DNA of 7,253 nt. It comes from Peptococcaceae bacterium. GTDB lineage: Bacteria; Bacillota; DSM-521; Neomoorellales; Neomoorellaceae. Shown piece by piece: positions 1 through 5,919 of this stretch; the first letter of the stretch is position 1; every line of letters begins with the position of its first letter. The DNA is taken from positions 1-7,253 of the forward strand of contig DOLC01000007.1 of NCBI GenBank assembly GCA_003509545.1, read 5' to 3'. The position numbers were made by a program, and so were the translations under genes. Under the pieces are notes generated by a model that was not told the DNA's origin, searched no databases, and saw nothing but the letters and a program-made list of their open reading frames with translations.

Positions 1-611
1 GAGTAGAGGCGGTTTTTGCGGGCGGCCTGCCACTCCTCCCGCGTGGCCCGTCCTTTGCAGACTTTCTTCCAGAGTTTCTTGCCGCCGAAGACCACCTTTG
101 GTATCGTGCCGTTCTCCCAGTGGGCCTCCAGTTCGGCCAGTTTCTTCTCTAAAGACGCTACCCGGTTGTTCCGCCCCTTGACCGTAAGATGAAGCTTTTC
201 AATAACTTCTGGAGGAGCACCTTTTTCTTCTGCCTTCGCCAGCTTCTTCATTGCCAGGCCGAGCTTCTTCCTTGCCCGGCCCAGCTTCTTTTCTGTTTCT
301 TCTACCTCCAGATCTAGCAGCTCTTTCTGGGAGTCCAGCACAGCCTGCGCCTTGAGCCTGGCATCATCCGCATACCGGGAGTTGAGACCGAAAAGCTCCT
401 GCCCCAGCTTCTTAATCTCGTCGCGGGAAACACCTTCCAGAAGCCGGTTGAAGGCCCACCGCATGCAGGAGCAGAAGAGGCGCATCTCCGTCGCCAGGGG
501 GTCTTCCTCACCCCGGCTCCACCTGGAAGACCGGAAGGTTGGGTAGACCTCCGGAAAGAACTCCCCGCATACTGTTACGCTAAACCTCAGCTTTGCTTTG
601 GTCTTCGGCAT
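1..611 (-). CDS. tnpB: TnpB/OrfB RNA-guided nuclease of an IS607-type element (N-terminal 203 codons, cut by window edge)
   Basis: The minus-strand frame is open from an ATG at 611-609 to the left edge without a stop, giving 203 residues. The start reads MPKTKAKLRF, a typical TnpB opening. It is preceded by GGGAG ten bases upstream and overlaps the end of tnpA by 32 bases, the usual arrangement in IS607 elements. Visible family features are the LNSRYADDA stretch (residues 76-84), a Lys/Glu-rich coiled-coil-like segment (about 94-165), and VVFGGKKLWKK followed by a basic REEW..ARKNRLY stretch (173-203). TnpB proteins are usually about 400 residues. The catalytic RuvC-like Asp/Glu/Asp residues and the zinc-binding Cys cluster lie in the missing half, so activity cannot be judged here. 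By family knowledge TnpB is a nuclease guided by an RNA (omega RNA) encoded at the element's far end, here off the window. I see no frameshift or stop in the visible part. Confidence 0.9.
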   Translation of the reverse strand, partial: MPKTKAKLRFSVTVCGEFFPEVYPTFRSSRWSRGEEDPLATEMRLFCSCMRWAFNRLLEGVSRDEIKKLGQELFGLNSRYADDARLKAQAVLDSQKELLDLEVEETEKKLGRARKKLGLAMKKLAKAEEKGAPPEVIEKLHLTVKGRNNRVASLEKKLAELEAHWENGTIPKVVFGGKKLWKKVCKGRATREEWQAARKNRLY

Positions 612-1227
612 CCCTTATCAGCTCCCGGAAGCCCTGCCGGACCTTCCTGCCACCCCTCGCGCCATACAGCCGGGCCGAAAAAGAAGTCACTACGGCTAAC
701 AAGTCCTGGACCAGCTCCGTATGTGCGTCCTCGGGCTCTTTTTGCGAAGTGATTTCTATCTCTACACCGCAATACTTTAAATGGCGCTCTAGATAGGCGT
801 ATCCGAACCTGGCCAACCTGTCGGGGTATTCGATAAGCAGCTTTTTAAACTCACCCCGTTCGGCCATTTTCAGCACCCGTTCCAGGCCCCGGCGGTTTTG
901 GTTTAAACCCGAAGCCACATCCGAATACTCCGCCACTACACGGTAGCCCTTCTCCAGTGCGTATACCCGCAACCTCTCCAGTTGCCGTTCCAAATTTCCG
1001 ACATCAGCCTGCTTCTTTGTAGACACCCGAGCGTAGAGGACAGCCGCGTCCGGATCTGCCTTTATCCCTCCTGTCCCTAAAATGCGGTTGATTTCCTCCG
1101 CCGGGTATCTCCGCTGTCCGCTGGGCAGCCGCACGGGCCTGAGCAGTCCTTGCTTCTCCCACGCACGGAGGCGGTTCGGATGCACGCCCAACCTTTTCGC
1201 TGCTTCCCCAATGGATAGAAGTTCCAT
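580..1227 (-). CDS. tnpA: IS607-family transposase TnpA, serine recombinase with MerR-like HTH
   Basis: The 215-residue protein has the two-part IS607 TnpA architecture and typical length (about 200-220). Residues 1-50 are a MerR-type winged helix-turn-helix (IGEAAKRLGVHPNRLRAWEKQG, then the wing SGQRRYPAEEI). Residues 62-200 are a resolvase-like serine recombinase core: the motif YARVSTKKQ puts the nucleophile at Ser69 and a catalytic arginine at Arg67, the YPDRLARFGY block (134-143) carries further active-site arginines, and SFSARLYGARGG (182-193) is the usual C-terminal signature. Such enzymes move the element by serine-recombinase strand exchange with little target specificity and leave no target duplication. 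The ATG at 1227 is chosen because the MerR head begins right there; the Shine-Dalgarno sequence in front of it is weak. The gene overlaps tnpB, so the two are probably co-transcribed from the promoter at 1319-1347. All recognisable motifs are intact. Confidence 0.95.
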   Translation of the reverse strand: MELLSIGEAAKRLGVHPNRLRAWEKQGLLRPVRLPSGQRRYPAEEINRILGTGGIKADPDAAVLYARVSTKKQADVGNLERQLERLRVYALEKGYRVVAEYSDVASGLNQNRRGLERVLKMAERGEFKKLLIEYPDRLARFGYAYLERHLKYCGVEIEITSQKEPEDAHTELVQDLLAVVTSFSARLYGARGGRKVRQGFRELIRDAEDQSKAEV

Positions 1228-1290
1228 ACTTCCATGATAGTAGAACAGTTAAATGCAGTCAACCACAGTGAGTTATTTCGAAGCTGTTAC

Positions 1291-1301
1291 GAACCTCCTT
1301 T
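1291..1301 (-). promoter_or_regulatory. Orphan strong Shine-Dalgarno sequence in the tnpA leader
   Basis: The minus strand reads AAAGGAGGTTC, a near-perfect anti-16S match, just downstream of the tnpA promoter. No ATG, GTG or TTG lies at a usable distance after it, and the tnpA start is 63 bases further on. It may be a fossil of a host gene start displaced by the insertion, or it may bind ribosomes without initiating. Confidence 0.4.
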
Positions 1302-1318
1302 AAAAATCTCTTACTGCT

Positions 1319-1347
1319 ATAGTAAGAATAGGGAACAGTGAAGTCAA
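1319..1347 (-). promoter_or_regulatory. Sigma-A-type promoter for tnpA-tnpB
   Basis: On the minus strand a TTGACT -35 box (1347-1342) and a TACTAT -10 box (1324-1319) are separated by exactly 17 bases. Both are close to the vegetative consensus (TTGACA, TATAAT). Transcription would start near 1312 and run towards tnpA with a leader of about 85 bases. Confidence 0.6.
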
Positions 1348-1464
1348 GTATTAAAGTTAGGCCATCTCTATTTGAGCCGGATATTTGCATTGATTTTACG
1401 TATTATCCTTGACGGGCCCTCCGAAGCTCCAGCGGTTTGCTCTCATTCATGTGCATACGCCGGT

Positions 1465-1534
1465 AGCTTGGGGTACATACACAGATAAAGTCACCATTTA
1501 CCTTGCGCAGGCGGACGCATATTTACCCCAAGCT
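1465..1534. repeat. Inverted repeat, 11 bp perfect (15 bp with one mismatch), 48-base spacer
   Basis: AGCTTGGGGTA at 1465-1475 is perfectly complementary to TACCCCAAGCT at 1524-1534. The pairing continues inwards for three more pairs after one mismatch (ATA at 1477-1479 with TAT at 1520-1522). There is no T-run after either arm, so it does not look like an intrinsic terminator. The remnant of a small mobile element (MITE-like) or a structured RNA are both possible. No flanking target duplication is visible. Confidence 0.55.
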
Positions 1535-1559
1535 GGGAGGTAAAAACAGCATTGAAGAA

Positions 1560-1574
1560 GCCTTTGCTAAAGGC
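1560..1574 (-). terminator. Weak terminator-like hairpin after the channel gene
   Basis: GCCTTT (1560-1565) and AAAGGC (1569-1574) form a 6-bp stem with a 3-base loop directly after the channel stop codon. On the minus strand a TTTTT run follows only about 15 bases later, so this is a marginal intrinsic terminator. Confidence 0.3.
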
Positions 1575-1575
1575 C

Positions 1576-2463
1576 TTATACACCATTTAAGGGGTTTTTC
1601 ACCTCGCGCTCCCCAGATTGCAGGCGCTCTACGAGGAGCTTGAGTTCGGCGATTTCCTGCCGGAGGCGGATTAGCTCATCCCTGGTGGAAGTAACCGGAG
1701 CAGCATCTGGCCCTTCTCCTTGTGGCTTCGGCTCCACTTCAGCCTTCTCCACAATGTTGTTTACAATGACACCGATAAACAAGTTGACGATGATAAAGGT
1801 TCCGATAACGATAAAGGACACGAAGTAAACCCAGGCCCACTGGACCTCAGCATTAATGGGACGCATTACCCCACTGGCCCAGGACTCAAGGGTAACTACC
1901 TGAAACAGAGTAAGCATGGATTGGTGCAGGGTACCGAAGTATTCTGGAGCAATAGGCGCGAACAATACCGTGCCGATAACTGCGAACACGTAAAAGACCA
2001 GTCCCATGAGCATAATGATACTGCCGATGGTTGGGATGGTACGCAGCAAGGCTGCTACTATCCGCTGCATGGACGGGAACACAGTAACCGCTCGCAGTAC
2101 GCGCAACACCCGCAGTAAGCGGAGCACCACAACGAAATGGGCACCCACAAAAAGGTGACCGCTTAGCACTATGCCAAAGTCAAAAAGGTTCCATCCATCT
2201 CCGAAAAACCGGTGCCAGGGCCGCGTTGCTAAGATGCGTAATATGATCTCCCCAGTAAAGAGCCAGAGGATCACCAGTTCGGAGTAATAAAACCAATACT
2301 TATAAGCTTTGTAGAGCTGGGGATAGGTTTCGAGCCCTACAATTACGGCGTTTAAAAAAATGAGGCCCATTACCACCGCGGAAAAAATCGGCTGACCGAC
2401 AACTTGTTGCGCCCAGGAAGAAAGGTGAGGTGTGCTGCCTATTCGATGTGTTTTGGGTTTCAT
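1576..2463 (-). CDS. Bacterial voltage-gated sodium channel (NaChBac/BacNav family)
   Basis: The 295-residue protein has one complete six-segment channel subunit, to be assembled as a homotetramer in the cytoplasmic membrane; the family is usually about 260-290 residues. Segments: S1 about 26-46, S2 56-79 (acidic Glu62 and Glu72), S3 92-106 with WNLFDF, S4 109-128 with gating arginines at 115, 118, 121 and 124 at every third position, S5 145-168, pore helix ending in the filter TLESWAS (191-197, Glu193 lining the pore), and S6 211-237 with hinge Gly221. TLESWAS is the sodium-selective filter known from Bacillus halodurans NaChBac, and the S4, pore and S6 stretches resemble that protein closely. 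A proline-rich linker (245-257) leads to a heptad-like coiled coil (261-284), the usual tetramerisation tail. An in-frame TAG three codons upstream fixes the start at or after this ATG, whose Shine-Dalgarno is poor. Family roles are motility, chemotaxis and sodium or pH homeostasis in alkaliphilic or salty habitats. No flagellar or transporter gene is nearby to confirm one. Confidence 0.95.
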   Translation of the reverse strand: MKPKTHRIGSTPHLSSWAQQVVGQPIFSAVVMGLIFLNAVIVGLETYPQLYKAYKYWFYYSELVILWLFTGEIILRILATRPWHRFFGDGWNLFDFGIVLSGHLFVGAHFVVVLRLLRVLRVLRAVTVFPSMQRIVAALLRTIPTIGSIIMLMGLVFYVFAVIGTVLFAPIAPEYFGTLHQSMLTLFQVVTLESWASGVMRPINAEVQWAWVYFVSFIVIGTFIIVNLFIGVIVNNIVEKAEVEPKPQGEGPDAAPVTSTRDELIRLRQEIAELKLLVERLQSGEREVKNPLNGV

Positions 2464-2532
2464 GTATTTCTAATTTCTACACAGAGCCTGCCGAATCCTG
2501 CACTGCTCATGTTTTGTCTTGCCCCGTCAGGG

Positions 2533-2561
2533 TTGCTGTTGTGGGCGGCAAGGGCTATAAT
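2533..2561 (+). promoter_or_regulatory. Sigma-A-type promoter for the HTH-protein gene
   Basis: TTGCTG (2533-2538) and a perfect TATAAT (2556-2561) are spaced by 17 bases, pointing towards the gene at 2662, with a start expected near 2568. The 12 bases ending in this -10 box (AAGGGCTATAAT) recur exactly at the promoter near 6300. Confidence 0.55.
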
Positions 2562-2579
2562 GGTGCTGTCAAAATGATA

Positions 2580-2594
2580 GCAAGGCTGCCTTGC
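2580..2594. promoter_or_regulatory. Operator-like palindrome GCAAGGC-T-GCCTTGC
   Basis: A perfect 7-bp inverted repeat around a single central base lies about 12 bases downstream of the predicted transcription start. That is a classic repressor site position. The HTH protein encoded immediately downstream is an obvious candidate to bind it, which is inference. Confidence 0.4.
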
Positions 2595-2661
2595 GTGACG
2601 CCCTTACCCGTTTTCCATTGTGCTTTAAAAACTTTTTTGCGGGAAGGTTGGGGAATAAAAG

Positions 2662-3513
2662 ATGTCCCCGGGGGAGGGCAAACCCATTGTTGCCCGGCTC
2701 GCCCTGGCCGGGCTGGAACTGCAGGTGGCCCTTCTGGCCAGGGCCGGTTTGAAAAGGTGGGAGATAGCGGCTTCTCTGGGTATTAAGCCGGGTACTGTTA
2801 AATCCCAGCTCGAAAGAATCGCTGGCAAGCTGGGCCCCGGTTGGAGGGATCGGACGGATATTGTATGGCCGGAGCTGGACGAAGAGGTGCTACAGGCCGT
2901 GAGGTGCGTGCGGGACGGGGATGGGAATGGGGAAGAGGCCTCCTTTCGGGCTTTTCGCTGCGCGGCGGAAGAGAGCATATCCCCCGAGGAGGCGGCAATC
3001 CTCAGGCTTCAGAGCGTTCCGTCCGCCGCAGGGAGGGCATATCTGCGCCAGGCCCGGGCCCTCCAGTGGAAGCTCCTTATGTGGGGAGACGGTCGTATAC
3101 TGCGGGTAGGGGCGGCTGCCCGTTTCTGGATGAGGCCCGCCCTTAGCTTTCTGGCGGCCGGAAAGTACATACGGTACTTACGCGCCGACAGCGGTGAGGA
3201 GCCCTACCGGCCGTGGTGGCTGCCTTATACGGGCGGCCGGGTGAGGGCGGCCAAGGCCGCCTTTTATAAGATGCCTACTGTCGCGGACCGCGATTATGTA
3301 GGTAATTACCTGGAGGATTGGATCGATAGAGAACTGCCGGGGTACGTAGCCCGCCTCCACCGGCGTATGCAGCAGAGGTGGCTGGCCTTGGACCGTATTG
3401 CCCGCAGCACCGGGCGCAAGGAGCCTGAACCCCCTCCTTCACCGGAAGAGCTGTTTTGGGAAGCGCGGCAGGCCTTGGGGATAGCCACCCTTGGGGATAA
3501 GCCGTTACCATAG
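2662..3513 (+). CDS. Unknown protein with N-terminal LuxR/sigma-region-4-like helix-turn-helix
   Basis: I do not recognise this 283-residue protein as a named family. Residues 18-58 look like a helix-turn-helix of the LuxR/GerE or sigma-70 region 4 type: a leading helix (LELQVALLARAG), EIAASLGI as the first HTH helix and turn, then TVKSQLERIAGKLG as the recognition helix. The rest (60-283) is rich in Arg and Trp and probably mostly helical and soluble (WWLPYTGGRVRAAKAAFYKM at 185-204; LHRRMQQRWLALDRIARSTGRK at 232-253), followed by a proline-rich spacer and a final helix. No transmembrane segment or catalytic motif is visible. A GGGGA Shine-Dalgarno sits 7 bases before the ATG. The gene has its own promoter and a palindrome upstream, and is divergent from the sodium channel gene. 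A DNA-binding regulator is the simplest reading. A phage-type protein, such as a small terminase-like DNA-binding subunit, is an alternative. Confidence 0.75.
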   Translation: MSPGEGKPIVARLALAGLELQVALLARAGLKRWEIAASLGIKPGTVKSQLERIAGKLGPGWRDRTDIVWPELDEEVLQAVRCVRDGDGNGEEASFRAFRCAAEESISPEEAAILRLQSVPSAAGRAYLRQARALQWKLLMWGDGRILRVGAAARFWMRPALSFLAAGKYIRYLRADSGEEPYRPWWLPYTGGRVRAAKAAFYKMPTVADRDYVGNYLEDWIDRELPGYVARLHRRMQQRWLALDRIARSTGRKEPEPPPSPEELFWEARQALGIATLGDKPLP

Positions 3514-3539
3514 CCGTTTATCGGGTGGCTTAATAAAGT

Positions 3540-3818
3540 ATGGGGGTTCTCCCGAAGGTGTTGGCCGATGACCAGACGGTGGAAATCCTTATTGGTCCCA
3601 CCCTGGCCTATTTTACCTGCGGGGGAGTTCGGGTGTTCACCTGCCTTCTGAACCAATCCTTCCCGCCCTACCGCCAAGTGCTCCCCACCGAAACACGGGC
3701 GACAATGGAGAGAGGTATGGGGGTGTTATTATACTTTGCCGAGCCTATCGCGCATAAATATCGCTCTGACGGCTTTAGCCGCGGTTCTGTTATTGCTGGT
3801 GCCGGCAACACCAGTTGA
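3540..3818 (+). CDS. Doubtful small ORF, 92 codons, overlapping the next gene
   Basis: An ATG-initiated frame of 92 codons follows the HTH gene. Its first 50 codons have a G/C-rich third position (about 70%), which fits coding use in this region. Against it are the lack of a clear Shine-Dalgarno sequence, no recognisable domain, and an 83-base overlap in another frame with the signal-peptide region of the gene at 3736. It may be a decayed or spurious gene. Confidence 0.2.
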   Translation: MGVLPKVLADDQTVEILIGPTLAYFTCGGVRVFTCLLNQSFPPYRQVLPTETRATMERGMGVLLYFAEPIAHKYRSDGFSRGSVIAGAGNTS

Positions 3819-5694
3819 GGCCCAGAGGCGCGAGAGAGTCATCCAACTTACTCCAGGGCAGGATTTGGCCCGCATCGACGGCGGTGTGGTTCAACTCGAG
3901 GTACAGCCTTTTATCGATTCAGGCCACACTCTTGTTCCTCTCCGTTTTATCGGGGAGGCCCTGGATCTCGCTGTTACGTGGCAGGCCGAAACTAGGACGG
4001 TCGTTCTGTCTGGTGCCGATAAATCGGTGGTGCTGCAGGTCGGCCAGTCCCAGGCCCTGACCAACGGCCAGGCAGTGTCTTTGCCCGTTCCGGCCCGGAT
4101 AAGCCACGGGCGTACCATGGTGCCCTTGCGCTTTATATCCGAGGCGCTGGGTGCTAAAGTGGATTTCGACACGGCCACGAAGCTGATCACCATTACCGTG
4201 GAACTGGGCGCCGGGACACCGCCCGTAGCCCGGTTTAGCTTGTCTCGTCCGGTAATCCTCCCCGGGGAAAAAGTGGAAGTGTGGGACGAGAGCTTTCACC
4301 CGGACGGGGTGTCCATAGTACAAAGGACGTGGCACGGTCTTGCCCCGGTTTACGAACGCGCCGGCCGGTACGAAATCACGCTTCGGGTTAAGGATGCGAA
4401 CGGTAATTGGAGCGAGCCATACACCCGCGAGCTGATCGTGAATACGCCGCCGGTCGTCCGGTTTCGCACCGACAAGCCGGAATACAAAATCGGACAACCA
4501 GTCCAATACATCAATGAGAGCTACGATCCAGACGGGCATGAGCTTATGTACAGGTGGACGAATCGGCAACCGGCCTTCTTTGAAGCAGGTGAACACCGTG
4601 TGATCCTTGAGGCCTGGGATCCTCTAGGCGGCAGGGACTCGTACGAATTGACGGTCCGGGTATCCGAAGAAGTCCACTATACACCTACTGAGTATTACCT
4701 GCTCTACGGGGAACCCAAAAAAGTGATCCCGCTGGAATATCAGGTACTAGACTATCCCATTCTTGAACCCGCAGTGGAAATTAAACAGCGCACCCTGCTC
4801 AAGTCTAACAGCCCCGAAGAGATTCCCTCCGTCGGCTTGCTCTACAGGGACACGGTTGCGGGTTCGGCGAGGCTAATGCTGCACCACGTGAACAAAACCG
4901 GACAGGAGCTCAAGATCTATGTGCTGGCCCACAACCCCGCCACCGCACCAGTGACCGTAACCCTCACCCGGCAAGGTCTGGCCCGGCCTTCCGCGGCCAT
5001 TCTTCATCAAGGCCGGGAACAGCTGGTCCGGTTCTTTGGTCCCCACACCCCCAAAACAATTGTTATTCCGCCGGGGAAAACGGAGAACCTGCTGGCGGAT
5101 CTTAGTGCTTACACCATAAAACCCGGCTTTTGTGTCTCCGGGCTGTTCGACCTGGTGACCAGTGGACCGGTCGAGTTTTCCTTCGTCGCCGTGCGCCCGG
5201 AAATGGACCCGGTAGCCGCCTTTCAGGAACTGCCGGTTTTGGCTCCTGACGGCCAGCATGTCCGGGGTACCTTCCCAGGCGCAGACAGGCGGATAACCAT
5301 ACCGGCCCCCTTGGCCCGGCCTAACGCCCGGTTGGTTTTGGGCGATTTGAAATACGACCCGCCCATGGCCGGCATTGATGCCCTCACCGGCCGCGAAGTA
5401 CTGAATATCGGGAATTACGGGGCGATATACGAGCTCGTATTCGAGGGTGTGGAAACCGGGACTGCAGTGCTGTTGAACCCAAGAGGGGGTGTTTACTGCG
5501 GCGCTGTTACCGTTAACGGTTTGATTTGGGAAACGCCGGTGGAAGGCTATTTGTTGCCGCAGCGACAAGCGGTAATCCTCCAACGGGTGTACTTTCCCCG
5601 ACAACTGCGTTTAGAGTATTCACCGCCGCCCGGTAGTTACCTTCCGGTGAACATTCTGCTGGTAGAGCTGCCCGAAAATAAGGAGACCGGATAG
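3736..5694 (+). CDS. Exported protein with copper-amine-oxidase N-terminal-like domain and two PKD-like domains
   Basis: The 652-residue protein starts at TTG: the frame upstream is open only back to a TGA at 3649 and offers no other start, and a GGGGGTG lies 10 bases before it. Residues 1-29 are a Sec signal peptide (basic start, hydrophobic 9-22, VEA before Gln30). Residues 37-156 hold a doubled unit with LVPLRFIGEAL (67-77) and MVPLRFISEAL (128-138), the hallmark of the copper-amine-oxidase N-terminal domain family (PF07833), which in Firmicutes is a wall or substrate-binding module rather than an oxidase. Residues 161-237 and 238-310 are two PKD-like beta-sandwich domains, each beginning PPV-x-RF and holding a DxxxxPDG motif. 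Residues 311-652 are beta-rich and unrecognised, with the only two cysteines of the mature protein (466 and 588) as a possible disulphide. No LPxTG or C-terminal anchor is seen, so it is secreted or loosely wall-bound. No enzymatic residues can be assigned. Confidence 0.85.
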   Translation: MPSLSRINIALTALAAVLLLLVPATPVEAQRRERVIQLTPGQDLARIDGGVVQLEVQPFIDSGHTLVPLRFIGEALDLAVTWQAETRTVVLSGADKSVVLQVGQSQALTNGQAVSLPVPARISHGRTMVPLRFISEALGAKVDFDTATKLITITVELGAGTPPVARFSLSRPVILPGEKVEVWDESFHPDGVSIVQRTWHGLAPVYERAGRYEITLRVKDANGNWSEPYTRELIVNTPPVVRFRTDKPEYKIGQPVQYINESYDPDGHELMYRWTNRQPAFFEAGEHRVILEAWDPLGGRDSYELTVRVSEEVHYTPTEYYLLYGEPKKVIPLEYQVLDYPILEPAVEIKQRTLLKSNSPEEIPSVGLLYRDTVAGSARLMLHHVNKTGQELKIYVLAHNPATAPVTVTLTRQGLARPSAAILHQGREQLVRFFGPHTPKTIVIPPGKTENLLADLSAYTIKPGFCVSGLFDLVTSGPVEFSFVAVRPEMDPVAAFQELPVLAPDGQHVRGTFPGADRRITIPAPLARPNARLVLGDLKYDPPMAGIDALTGREVLNIGNYGAIYELVFEGVETGTAVLLNPRGGVYCGAVTVNGLIWETPVEGYLLPQRQAVILQRVYFPRQLRLEYSPPPGSYLPVNILLVELPENKETG

Positions 5695-5704
5695 GCTGTC
5701 CTTA

Positions 5705-5880
5705 GGGGGCGCCCGGTCACCCGGCGTGACGTGGCCGGTACCAAAGGCGGGGAACCTAGGCGATTTCTCACGTAGGGGAGGAAAAAACAACCTTCGTGTC
5801 GAAAATCCCCATTGTTCTCGCCCTAAGGCGGAAAGAAATCATAAAGGTTTCATGGACCGGGAAACCTTGAACGCCGGGGC
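5705..5880 (+). promoter_or_regulatory. Stem-loop-rich leader upstream of the lapA-like gene; possible structured RNA
   Basis: The gap after the PKD protein contains several possible stems on the plus strand. Arm 5713-5720 can pair with 5731-5738 (8 bp with one G-U) or, exclusively, its inner part 5716-5720 can pair with 5726-5730. CCTA (5755-5758) faces TAGG (5773-5776), and GGGGA (5775-5779) faces TCCCC (5806-5810). CGCC/GGCG form a 4-bp stem (5819-5830). A perfect 8-bp stem AAGGTTTC/GAAACCTT (5844-5851 with 5861-5868, 9-base loop) comes last. No T-run follows, so none is a standard terminator. I could not match it to a riboswitch class I know. Confidence 0.4.
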
Positions 5881-5919
5881 GGTTTAGGTTTATGACAGGC
5901 GCGAAGGTGGTGCTGTCTC

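Larger units (their letters stand above)
1..1347 (-). mobile_element. IS607-family insertion sequence (partial; tnpA-side end approximate)
   Basis: The adjacent, overlapping tnpA and tnpB genes define an IS607-family element. The tnpB-distal end is outside the window. The tnpA-side end cannot be placed exactly, because IS607 elements lack terminal inverted repeats and make no target-site duplication. I extend the call to the putative tnpA promoter at 1319-1347, but the true boundary could lie anywhere between about 1230 and 1460. Confidence 0.7.
1237..1347. repeat. Duplicated three-block module upstream of tnpA (ATAGTA / GAACAGT / AGTCAA)
   Basis: Three short blocks occur twice in the same order. 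ATAGTA is at 1237-1242 and 1319-1324, GAACAGT at 1243-1249 and 1333-1339, and AGTCAA at 1257-1262 and 1342-1347. The outer copy carries the 17-base-spaced promoter. The inner copy has the same hexamers only 14 bases apart and is probably not a promoter. The repeat may be a recombinase binding site, since many element ends carry subterminal repeats, or a decayed duplication. Confidence 0.4.
1228..1575. other. Non-coding gap between the IS607 element and the sodium channel gene
   Basis: These 348 bases hold no credible gene. They contain the tnpA promoter and duplicated module, the orphan Shine-Dalgarno sequence, a long inverted repeat (1465-1534) and a small hairpin after the channel gene. A 12-codon plus-strand frame begins with TTG at 1552 (MKKPLLKALYTI, stop at 1588-1590). 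It sits 11 bases after GGGAGG (1535-1540) and overlaps the 3' end of the channel gene. It is too short to call a gene. Confidence 0.6.

Noticed and set aside
1720..2118. 132-codon plus-strand frame inside the sodium channel gene
   Set aside because: It is antisense to a clearly recognised channel gene, is rich in His/Asn/Gln low-grade composition and has no ribosome site or domain.
2567..2572. Minus-strand TTGACA as a -35 box for the sodium channel gene
   Set aside because: No acceptable -10 box lies 16-18 bases downstream on the minus strand, so no channel promoter could be assigned.
2625..2978. 117-codon minus-strand frame opposite the HTH domain
   Set aside because: Ser/Pro-rich composition typical of a shadow frame; the plus strand has the HTH signature, promoter and ribosome site.
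3919..4596. 225-codon minus-strand frame opposite the PKD protein
   Set aside because: The plus strand encodes a recognisable signal peptide, repeat and PKD domains; the opposite frame is a by-product of G/C-rich codon use.
4873..5604. 243-codon minus-strand frame opposite the C-terminal half of the exported protein
   Set aside because: It shows no domain or initiation signal, and the plus-strand frame is continuous with the well-supported N-terminal domains.
5844..5868. 8-bp hairpin read as an intrinsic terminator after the exported protein gene
   Set aside because: It has no following T-run and is G/C-rich downstream, so it is kept only as part of the structured leader.
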